From the NCBI GenBank assembly GCA_951394045.1, contig OX595989.1:496001-560000 (forward strand): a stretch of 64,000 bases of DNA, given 5' to 3'. This document shows positions 32,876 through 42,063 of the stretch, piece by piece. Both the position numbers and the translations under genes were made by a program. The notes below the pieces were generated by a model, which was not told the origin of the DNA, ran no database searches, and saw only the letters and a program-made list of their open reading frames with translations. Every line of letters begins with the position of its first letter. The first letter of the stretch is position 1. Source of the stretch: Nitzschia sp. DOCU1. Taxonomy: Eukaryota > Bacillariophyta > Bacillariophyceae > Bacillariales > Bacillariaceae.

Positions 32876-33075
32876 NNNNNNNNNNNNNNNNNNNNNNNNN
32901 NNNNNNNNNNNNNNNNNNNNNNNNNNNNNNNNNNNNNNNNNNNNNNNNNNNNNNNNNNNNNNNNNNNNNNNNNNNNNNNNNNNNNNNNNNNNNNNNNNNN
33001 NNNNNNNNNNNNNNNNNNNNNNNNNNNNNNNNNNNNNNNNNNNNNNNNNNNNNNNNNNNNNNNNNNNNNNNNNNN
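32876..33075. other. Assembly gap of 200 N
   Basis: Exactly 200 unknown bases. The round number suggests a placeholder, so the true size of the gap and of the transposon is unknown. Two genes run into it from opposite sides. Confidence 0.95.
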
Positions 33076-35556
33076 GGAGCCAACAAGGGGCACCTGGCTT
33101 GACAAGAGTTTGGAAATGTTTTCCTCCCTCTTAACATGGTTGCGCCAATCAATCTGTTTTGTCACGACCGTCACTTGGTCTGAATGACCGACCTTTGCTC
33201 CGTTCATTGAGTCGAAATGTAGATATGCGCTACCTATCAAAACCGAAACGGCATCCGAAATTCGTAGACCAGTTGTGCATAGATTCCTTTGTTCCAACGA
33301 AAGAGACACAGGTAAAAGGAAATCTAACCACTCCTTGACCACCTTTAGACGGGTATTGTCATTGCGGCTCTGGCGATCATATTCGGCTAGATGCCCCACC
33401 ATAATCTCCAAAATCTGGTGGTGAGCGATCACATTCAGCCTAAAGAGGGCACTCCGGTAGGAATCGGACAGGATTTTGGAACTTGCGAATAGACCTGGGG
33501 TTGCGACACCAACCCCATTGGCCCGCTTCCAAGACTGGCCTGCTCTTGGACAACTACCATTGTGCTGTGCGATAACATTGCGGAAGGAGTCTATGCTCGA
33601 ATTGTCGATCATCTCGTCTGCATGCGAGAGAAGGCTGTCCATCGCCCAGTCGAGCTGAACCAGGTAGGAGCAGCCGAGCAGGGAAGCAGGCATCTTGATG
33701 AGAGACCCCAGTGCTTTGTCTTGAATACCGGCAACATCATGAGTGTTGATCACACAGGGTCGGTTGCTATTGAGGAACAAATGGTCGACATTGTTTGCCA
33801 TGATTTCTGGTGTAATGTTGTACCTCTTGGCGAACTCTTCTAAGAAGCCTCGGCCCGACACCGTGTGCACCTTCTCTCGCAAACCGAACCAAAGGGTGCA
33901 CGAGATTTTGTCCGATTTTTCAACCCAGTAGCTCTCAGGCCCGAAATTGCTTTTTATCAATTGCTCGTTGGCGAGGCGGAAATTGCGACGCAGCATGGTC
34001 GATGACATCTTTTGGTCCCGTGGTAGAATGGCCAGCGTCCCCTTTGGTCCCGAGGTTGAGTCGGCCATCTTCATTTCTTTTTCGATTGTGCGGTTGACAG
34101 CATCATGATCTCCCTGCATCATCTTGGCCTTTGTTGGGCGATCGTTGTGGCGTGGGTTTGATGGAGGTTTTACAACCCGGTCTTTCTTGGTTTCCCTCTC
34201 TTGCCATTCACAGCTAGAGCCGTCATCACAGCTCTGATTGTCTTCATCGTCATCCGGGATAACACCGGTCCACCAATCGGTCTTCACTGCCCGCTCGACA
34301 GCAGACCTGGCTGGCGAGCGCAATGACAGGGACTGGCAACACATGCGCCTTGGACGCAGGTACAAATGGCAAAAAGGACAAGTCACTTGATCCCTGCTAT
34401 TATTTACAAGGTTGGCTGGTTGTGCCTCAGGCACATCGCTGGCCTCGCGACGACTTAGGCAGAGAAAACGGCACCTTAAAGTAGCATCAGGGAAGCATAG
34501 CGGGAGCAATTCGTAGAGTAGTGAAGGTTTGGTGACGCAGGTAGTCTCCAGGAGTTCTTCCACCTCGCTCCTTAGGACACCGTTGGGCAGTACCCCATCG
34601 TCCTTTCCTAGCAATTTAAGATCCAAGCTGTCGGTAACTCTTTTGAGCACCATCTCCTCTTCCTGATCCGGTCGCAGAAATCGTAAAAGGAAATGACATT
34701 CCAGAAATGGAGTCCAATTCTCGAAGATCCTCTGCAAAATTGGGAAGGAGAGGGGTAGGTACACTCGACCTCCCTTCGGCATCCGGCCCGATGCCAAGTC
34801 AGGAAGGAAACTTTGACAAAAATCTCTGCTAATGATGCCCAACAAATACTCCGATGGCATCCAAATGTAGTCAACGTAAACCTCGTTGAAGATAAGCTCG
34901 GGTGGGAACGGCTTTGCCCGTCGGTAGCTCGTCAGGTCCATGTCATAGTGGAACCTGGAATTGGTAGGATTGCGATTGACAGTGTAAACCCGCCGTTGAA
35001 TTCCATCGTTTTCAGTTGCAACAATCCGCGCTTCATCTCGTATCCGCTGCCGTAGGGAGGATGGTAGCTTTGTCGCCTCTTGGTACAAAGTTTCAATATT
35101 TCGAACATAGCCAGGGCGTTCCATTCCGATGTAGAGGATGTTGTAGTCGCGACGAGGGGGTTTTCGTCCATTACGAAGCCTTCTCATGGACGCATTTTTC
35201 TTTTCCCGGTTACATTTGTACCGAGTTGAAAGTTCGTCGTAAACAAATTGATGTAGTACCAATAGTTTAGGATCGCGGCTGTGGAGGAAGGTTGTTTCTT
35301 GGACATCAAGGGATTCTGCTCGTTGGTTTGCTGTGACGATGATTGTGTCAGCGCCAATCGAGGATGTTGGAAGAAGAACTTTTTTGTTAAAAAAGAACAC
35401 AAGGGCTCGCCGTTGATCGGTCTCTTGTGTGTATACGGCGCTGATTGCACGATAAATAAAGCTCCTCTTAGTAAGGTGGATAGAGGCGACGCCTTGAACA
35501 TCCACAGAAAGGGTCGGCTCGGTTCGACCACCCGAGCGTTTGTAGGATGAGGTCAT
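33076..35556 (-). CDS. Large transposon-encoded protein, C-terminus lost in gap
   Basis: ATG at 35556; 827 codons are visible before the gap. A possible Rossmann-like part lies near residues 135-320: DYNILYIGMERPGYVRNIE, later VDYIWMPSEYL and LPDLASGRMPKGGRVYLPL, which weakly resembles methyltransferase motifs I, IV and VI. A Cys-rich stretch follows (VTCPFCHLYLRPRRMCC), then an acidic linker (DDDEDNQSCDD), then an ordered C-terminal half (KISCTLWFGLREKVHTV...LLGCSYLVQLDWAMDSLLSHADEM). The family is not recognised and the methyltransferase likeness is only a hint. The start faces the oxygenase-like gene across a repeat-containing 650-bp region. Confidence 0.6.
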
Positions 35557-35564
35557 GTTTGGAA

Positions 35565-36096
35565 AGGATTATGTGAGCCTTCAAACGGATTTTCTGTGAT
35601 GGTGTTGGGCTGCTGCCGCATCCTGGACCCTGCATACCAGGATAGAGATGGGTCGATTCGATTCATTCCACTCACCAAAAATGATTTCGTGGTAGGTTTT
35701 CTACACGGGTAGGTGGATTAGACACTTCTGCAGTACTGAGTAAAAACTTGTCTCGACGGCTCATTGTGTGACCGTTTAGAAATCGATGAAAGGGCGTATT
35801 AAATTAATGGGTCTACGATTGGCTGATTTTATTTCCTTTGTATTATCGTGTCTGTGGCGTTGGTTGGATAATCGGTTACCTTGAGAGGATTATGTGTTCC
35901 TTCAAACGGATTTTCTTGACTAGCTCGAATAGTGTGGTGGATAGGACAGTGGGCATATGTGATTATTTTGGCAGCCGTTTTCATTGGTGGGATCAGGTGG
36001 ATAAATCCTCTTTGATTGGATACCGTATTTCAAAAGATGGAACCGGCCCATTGGGTGACCCTTCAGAAATCATTGCATGGGCATATCAAAATTTGA
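35565..36096 (+). repeat. Two diverged ~300-bp direct repeats in a divergent promoter
   Basis: Box 1 (AGGATTATGTG..CCTTCAAACGG and following ATTTTCT) occurs at 35565-35595 and 35886-35916. Box 2 (CATTGTGTGACC or CATTGGGTGACC, then AGAAATC, then GGGC.TAT) occurs at 35762-35805 and 36049-36096. The same order in both copies indicates a duplicated unit. A further copy of box 2 followed by a piece of box 1 (CCGGATTTTC) lies at 29887-29950. Possible binding sites for an element-encoded protein or shared promoter parts. Confidence 0.7.
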
Positions 36097-36205
36097 GAAG
36101 TCTGATTGGTTGTTGTGTTGGAGCCGTTGCTTGGCGAAGAAGGTTGTTGGAATAGAAGCAAAGGGTAAGTGATGAATTTGTTGTGGCAGTCGTTGTAGAT
36201 TGAAA

Positions 36206-37198
36206 ATGGAGGAGGCAGTTGCACCACCCGTCCCAGCTGTGGGGGCACCACAGGATTTTATTACCGATTACCCTAGGCGGTATTTCAATTTCCGTACACA
36301 GGTTGTCTTGCATGGCAAGAGTAAAGGTCGAAGATTGAGGCAGATGTTGCTGCAGAAACGAGAAGAATTGAAAGACCGGTCGCTGAAGCTGGAAGCTGGA
36401 AGAGATGTTGCTCACGAGATTGGTTTCCTTTTCGGCTCATGGATGGCAAACAAGCTGTCAAGCAGGACGGTTAGGCGAGATACAAAGAAAAAGGTGGAGT
36501 TGCCCGATGGTTCTGTCAAATATAGGAGATTGCGATACGATAATTGGGAGGACGAGTTCAAGGATCTTGGGTTTATTTTGTTGCACGATGTTTTCGATGA
36601 AGATGGGCTGACAGCAATCCGCAGTGAATTATTTGATAGGAGCAGGAAGAAGGCTCGACAAGGTGATGAATTCAAGTGGGAGACCATGTTTAACGGAGCG
36701 GTCAGTCGAAAATATCTGTTTGAGCAAAAGGCAAGTGGGCGATGGGGGATAAAGTTGGATGGTTGCCCGGTCACTTCGGGTTTCATCGATGGACTGAAGG
36801 AGGTCATGGGGTGGTTGGAGAGACGGTATTGTGATGTTGCGTACATCAAGCCTTTCAAGAATCAAGCTGCTATTGCCGCTGGGAAGAAGGATCCAGAGTT
36901 GCACGTGGATATGGATACGGACGAGCTCGAGACGACCAGGTGGGGGTGTCCGGAATATCCCATCGTGATATTTTTAAACCTCGACAATGGCAAGATGTTG
37001 AAAATTTGGCATCAGAAACTTGGTGGTACTAGGGGGCGGCACGGAAGTCCCTACCTAATGGAGGTCCCTCCAGGTGCTGTTCTTATATGGGATCCCACCA
37101 AGTTCAAGCATGCTACAGCTGCCATAATGGCAGATCCAACCTATACAGACCCACCTCACCGGGTGAATATATTATTGCATGGAGTGGGAGGATTGTAG
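36206..37198 (+). CDS. Fe(II)/2-oxoglutarate oxygenase-like protein carried by the transposon
   Basis: 330 residues from the ATG at 36206, single exon. The C-terminal half fits a double-stranded beta-helix oxygenase: H233-x-D235 in ELHVDMDTDE, then IVIFLNLDNGKMLKIW, GAVLIWDPTKFKH302A, and R319-V-N in HRVNILLHGVG. The H302 to R319 spacing and the R-x-N resemble AlkB-type enzymes, though TET/JBP or prolyl-hydroxylase relatives cannot be excluded. The N-terminal half is basic and helical and may bind nucleic acid. Family members oxidise nucleic acid bases or protein side chains; the substrate here is unknown. All iron and 2OG residues appear intact. Confidence 0.65.
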   Translation: MEEAVAPPVPAVGAPQDFITDYPRRYFNFRTQVVLHGKSKGRRLRQMLLQKREELKDRSLKLEAGRDVAHEIGFLFGSWMANKLSSRTVRRDTKKKVELPDGSVKYRRLRYDNWEDEFKDLGFILLHDVFDEDGLTAIRSELFDRSRKKARQGDEFKWETMFNGAVSRKYLFEQKASGRWGIKLDGCPVTSGFIDGLKEVMGWLERRYCDVAYIKPFKNQAAIAAGKKDPELHVDMDTDELETTRWGCPEYPIVIFLNLDNGKMLKIWHQKLGGTRGRHGSPYLMEVPPGAVLIWDPTKFKHATAAIMADPTYTDPPHRVNILLHGVGGL

Positions 37199-37305
37199 TA
37201 AATAAATTAAATAAAGAATAGATTGAGCTAGTTCTTTATTACTAGTATTAATGTTGTGGTACTGTCCGGTAGGATCGTTGGAGACCGTTGATTAGTGGAT
37301 GATAC

Positions 37306-37701
37306 TTACTTAGTTTGGTTGGTAGGTGCCACAAAGTTGTGAACTTCTGTTATATGAAGGGACATAGCAAGGCTGCGGTCTGCTTGCATTTGGGGTGTCT
37401 GGTTGATGGCGCTTTCTGGGTTTTTCTTCTTTTGCTGGGCTGTTCCATGAAGCCACTGTGATATAGTAGATTGGTTGGGTTCATGTGGAGTATGAGTCTT
37501 TTTCTTGGTATAAGAAGAGCGCCATTTGCGGTAGTGCGAGCGGACTTTGATTCTTCCCCGTTTGTTGTTGTTCGTGGTGGCCACAGGGGCGGTCATGTCA
37601 CGGAGACGCTTTGCTAATTCCGATAGGGGAAGCTGCGGAAATCCCTCTGCATCGAAGTAGGTATCTTCTGGGTCTTGGGTAATGTTGTTGGGAGTCGGCA
37701 T
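37306..37701 (-). CDS. Small basic transposon protein with PIP-like motif
   Basis: 131 residues, ATG at 37701. Acidic N-terminus (DPEDTYFDAEGFPQLPLSEL), then strongly basic (NNNKRGRIKVRSHYRKWRSSYTKKK). Residues 77-84, Q-S-T-I-S-Q-W-L, followed by KKK, resemble a PCNA-interacting PIP box (Q-x-x-I-x-x-aromatic-aromatic), with W-L in place of two aromatics. No known domain. It lies near the right end of the element and converges with the oxygenase-like gene. Confidence 0.4.
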   Translation of the reverse strand: MPTPNNITQDPEDTYFDAEGFPQLPLSELAKRLRDMTAPVATTNNNKRGRIKVRSHYRKWRSSYTKKKTHTPHEPNQSTISQWLHGTAQQKKKNPESAINQTPQMQADRSLAMSLHITEVHNFVAPTNQTK

Positions 37702-38310
37702 TTGGTGGCAGGCAGTGGGCGATTTGTGTGTAGTAGGAAGTTGAGGAGTGGGTTTTGTCTTTTATGCCACAATGATATTGGGCGTGAAAAACTTGCGGCA
37801 GGGATTACCGTTGATATAGGATTGGCAGTTGATGGGGCGTGTAAGTGAGTTGCAACGGTAGCATTTGAGATGGATTGCTAGATAGAATTTGGAAAGAGGA
37901 TGGGAATTTCACGTTAGAGGGCCAAGTTGGAAGGGCAGTTCCTAAAGTTGAGAGAATCTGGAATTTGCTTATGGGGACTGGGAGGTTGACATAGGAATGC
38001 GGGGGGTTGGTCCAATCTTTATGGTTACATCATAGGTTGGATGCACGGGTAGTCGATGTGGTTCAGGATTAGAGTACTGGGTTGAAAGTGTGGATGATGA
38101 ATGTGAAAGGGAATGTTGGTGCGATGTCGGATTTGAGGGCAGACTTTGAATGTGTGGCATGGATGCGACGTGGTTCGGGAGATGAGGGTGGCATGAGGGG
38201 GGGGGGGATATGATTTGTTCCTAATTGAGGATTGGGGGGCAATATTGTGGAGTGGGATTCTTAAGTCAAATCTATAGGGCATACCTAATTTAAATTCAAT
38301 AGTACGAGAT

Positions 38311-38329
38311 TGCATTTTCCGGCCCTCTG
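38311..38329 (-). repeat. Right terminal inverted repeat
   Basis: On the minus strand it reads CAGAGGGCCGGAAAATGCA, 18/19 identical to the left end. It is followed by AT (38330-38331), which also begins the ATG of the downstream open frame. Confidence 0.88.
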
Positions 38330-41042
38330 ATGTGGACCGATCATTCTGAGTCTGACGGCAACGAAGCAACAAGTTCTATTAGTCCTATCAACATGGAACC
38401 AGATTTCCAAACTCCTCGTCTTCCCTCTCACGTGTTGTCCAGAGAAACCCCACCGAGTTTAGCCCTTTCTCCCGTTGCGGACGAAAACAATGAACCTCAT
38501 GGTCAGAACGCATTTGTGACACGCGTAACTTTTAGTCCCGATCCTGACGGGAATCAGGACCTCGCGGTACACACACGCTCCAGTAGTGCCTCTACGCAGG
38601 TTGAACGAGAAAGCTCCACATCGCCATTGGTCGACGTAAACAAGAATAATAACAACAACAGCTGTGCCACAACAGCAACTACCACCGACGGACACCCCAG
38701 AGTAGGTCACAACAACATCAATAATAGCACTGGACAAATGGACGACGACGGAATACGACCGGAAGCGGCGCCATCGCCTCAGGCACAGCGGGATCCGGAT
38801 GGTGCCCGGCCGAAGCATCGTATCGGCGAAAGTCGCAGATTTTCCGAGGACTTTGGTGAGATGCTAAAGCAGCAACTGGCCAGCAGCGACGAAGCCAACG
38901 GAGGCGAGGCTTCCATTCCCAATGAAGATGCCGTGAGCTCTCCCTCTTCGCCCCCAGGGGCATTGAAGGAGATTTCTATTTCCAAAGTAGTCGAGGACGT
39001 CGATGAAGATGAAGACGATTTGGATAATGTTTTGTCCCCCTCCAATTCCCCACCTCCCGTGGATTCTATGTCTCCGCCGCCCGCGCCCATGAAACCGGCG
39101 TCTGAACACTCTGCTGGACACGAGACGCCGTCTTCCAGGCAAGGGGGGCAACAGCAGCAGCAGCATGATCTAGGAGACTACTCCCCGAATTTTCCGTACA
39201 GAATGGATCCTTCACAGCGACCGCCTTCGAGTATAGATCAACCGCCACAGGAAAGTGATTTATCGGTCTTTTCGATTCATTCTGGATATGCTATGCATGA
39301 CCCCAATGGAGGGATGCCTCCAAGAATAGTGCCGGGTACTATGGTTAGTCCTGCTGCATTTCAGCATGCCTATGCAAATCTTCCTCCCCATATGCAGCAC
39401 CAGGCAGCGCTCCCGACCCTGCAGTCTCAACATACCAATGGATATACGCAACATTATGCAATGCCGCATGCGTACGCTGCTACTGCTCGGGGCTCCATGC
39501 CACCGCAAGTTATCATGGGGCCGCCACAAGTGGGCAAACGCAAAGTGCATTTTCGATTAGTGGAAGATCTGCCCCCACCAGCCAATCGTAGGGGGGGAAT
39601 GCGGCAAAGCTTTTTGTCCTTTCGACGGACGTCGAGAGGGAATCTCATGAGCCCATCACCAATGGTAGAGGAGCCGTCGCCGCAGGAAATGGAACGCGGT
39701 CGTGTGACGGTTGCGTGGTACGAAGGCACCACCACCCTGGAATTGATGGAACATGTACGCAACGCTGTTATTCGAAAGCTAGGATTGTCAGGTACCACCA
39801 AGCTGGCGGAACTGCGTCTTTTGGATGAGAGTTTTGATCCACCAGAAGGTAAGTCATTGCTGTGAAAGAAATACTTTGCATTGAATGTACCAAATGAATG
39901 ACCACTCACTGTATTACCGTCGCATTTCACCTACAGAAATTGTCTTGAGTCCTTATATTCCAAATGGATCTCGCCTATTGCTTCGTTTTACTACTCGCGA
40001 TGCCGGCGGCGACGAGACACCCCCGTATGGACGGCAGGCACCTTACACTGGCGGTGCCCCCGATTCTCCGTCTGCCGCTCCCAGTCCACATGCTTCAGCA
40101 TTGGATCTCCAGGGACTCGGCTTGAACCCCAATCAATTGGCGCTATTGGGTGCTCGCTTGAAAGGATTACAAATGCCCACGATTGATGGCATCACCAGTC
40201 CAGAGAATAGGAGAAATGGCTCGTCTCCCAAAACTTCGAAGCGTGACGCGGCACGCCGTACCAAATCGGATCTTTCGGCGGCGGCCGACAAGGAGGATAT
40301 TGATACCATTAGAGAAGAATCCTCCTCCAGGCACAACAGAGAAGACGACAAGGATAGTGACAAAGACAAGGACGATCAATCGTCCATATTTGAAATGCAG
40401 CCAGTACCTCCCGAAGATGAAATCACAAAGAGCCTCAAGAACATTACCGAGTTGCTCATGTTGGAACGACAAAAGGTGTTTTACAACAATCCCAAACAAC
40501 AAAAGCGTCAAGTCGTTTTTGTTTTGGCGAATTACTTTGTCTTGTTCCTCTCCTTGATTGCCATTTCTGCCGAGATTCAAGCGCGGGCCCCTGGATGGAA
40601 CGCTGCCATTGAACGACATTTGACCAGTGTCAAGAATTGTTCAAGAGATCAAGACGCTTTGTTTGAATGTGTTTCCAATGGCGACTTTTCTGGATTGGTC
40701 GCGTCTGTGGTATTGTGGATTTCTCGTTCGGCGGCTACCAAACGTATTTTCTTGTTTGGCTTTGACTCGCCCCGCAAATTGTGGACAGTCGTGTACGAAA
40801 GTTTGGTGACCGCCGTCTGTTGGGGCTTTAGTTACATTTTTATTCGCCGAGGCATGAATCCAGACACGAATCGCGACGTTTTGAGAAAGTATTGGAAGGA
40901 TGCCGTGTATGGAAGTTTGGCTGGTTTCAATGCAGCGTTTATGAAGATGGTTCTCAAGAATTTGATCCCCCAAGAAGCCATTGAAGACATGGTCCAGGAA
41001 CGGCAATTGAAAATTTTGTCATGGCTTCCCAGTATGCATTAG
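38330..41042 (+). CDS. Host gene split by transposon: ubiquitin-like fold plus C-terminal membrane part
   Basis: Exons 38330-39848 and 39937-41042 (intron GTAAGT...CTACAG) give 874 residues from the ATG touching the transposon edge. The original gene very likely began at 27603 and had 896. Residues 1-400 are disordered (Pro/Ser/Asp/Asn/Gln-rich). Near residues 455-525 a region GRVTVAWYEGTTTLELMEHVRNAVIRKLGL...LAELRLLDESFDPPEEIVLSPYIPNGSRLLLRF looks like a ubiquitin-like beta-grasp. After another acidic linker come three or four membrane segments (VVFVLANYFVLFLSLIAI, GLVASVVLWIS, TAVCWGFSYIFI). The gene can still be translated from the ATG at 38330 if a promoter is available. Function unknown. 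Confidence 0.75.
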
Positions 41043-42063
41043 CTAAAAGAATGAATGGTGCGAGCGAACCACGAGATAATGACAAGCTCCATTCTTTAGA
41101 GTAGAACTAATAGAAGAACAAAATCAAAAACGAACAGCTCTAAGAGGTTTCTAGCTACCGTTAGCTAGTTCTAGCTGCTGGTAGTAGTTGTTGTCGTTCA
41201 GGTCGGAATCTCTTTCCTGGCATCCAAAGTATGAGATTAAAACTTATGGAAAACGCACAAGCAACAACGGGAACAACTAGTAGTTACCTAGTGCTAGCTT
41301 ACAGTAGTAATAGTCGTTCAGGCGAGGTCCTCGGCGTTTTTCTTGTTCCTGGTGCCGGCCAACAAACGACCCTTACATTTTCTAAAACCAATTACTCGTT
41401 GCTTTTGCCTACTACTACTGGATCATCGATCCAGCACTTCCTACTAGCTACAGTAGCGTTTCTCGTTTGGCTACTAGTGTCATTGGATTGAGCCATCTGT
41501 CATCCCATCCGACAAGGTTGTTGGGAAAACCCAAAAGCCTTTTCCCGTCTCCGGTGGGTCATTGTGGCTCAAGAGGGCGCGTGCACTCGAGTCAGTCACG
41601 AATGAAGTATACGAAGGAACCCGTACAAAACAATACGATTGAAAGAGTCCATTGAGTCAATGAAGTAGCGTGTCACACCCAAGAGCACAACAGGTGGCGT
41701 CGCGGCCAAACGCGCTTTCCCACAGAAGGACCCGAATTCTCGCGCTCCGGGTCGGGATAGGAGGCCCGAATACACAGAAATAGCGGCAGCGCTTTGCCGC
41801 GATTTTGGCAACTAATTTTCCGACAACGCCTCTCGGAAATCAAACACGCAGTCGTCAACAGGCCTCGTTATCATTCTACTATTTATCAGTCTTGCGCCAT
41901 TACAGCGCAAGACTAGGTAGACGACTAATAACAGCAGCAGCAAGACTACAAAGACAATAACAACACGTAGTTGTGTTTGCAAACAGAGAAACACTGTTTG
42001 GAAGCAGCAACCTTTTTTGAATTTTTGCGAAGCGCGAGTCAGTGTTTGAGAACAATCATTATT
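41043..42063. other. Intergenic, no gene seen
   Basis: About 1 kb between two same-strand genes. A palindromic stretch near 41890-41912 (CTTGCGCCATTACAGCGCAAG) could form a hairpin. No coding feature supported. Confidence 0.35.

Larger units (their letters stand above)
27671..38329. mobile_element. Composite DNA transposon of about 10.7 kb with terminal inverted repeats
   Basis: Bounded by inverted repeats (CAGAGGGCCGG, one variable base, then AAATGCA) and flanked on both sides by AT, a likely 2-bp target duplication. Both ends have C-rich strands reading inward. Inside are six protein-coding units on both strands and a 200-N assembly gap, with an overall style (lower GC, C-rich noncoding, LRR, Zn finger) unlike the neighbouring genes. 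It interrupts the coding region of a host gene. A transposase is not identified with certainty; the Zn-finger protein or the large opposing protein are candidates. I cannot assign a superfamily. About 600 bases at each end (27671-28265 and 37702-38310) have no confident gene. Confidence 0.85.

Noticed and set aside
32876..33187. Apparent continuation of reading frames through the N gap
   Set aside because: The frame across unknown bases depends on the arbitrary length of 200 and proves nothing.
27660..38340. A target-site duplication longer than 2 bp (CCGAT occurs on both sides)
   Set aside because: The two CCGAT words are at different distances from the ends, so they are not a duplication; only AT fits and keeps the gene in frame.
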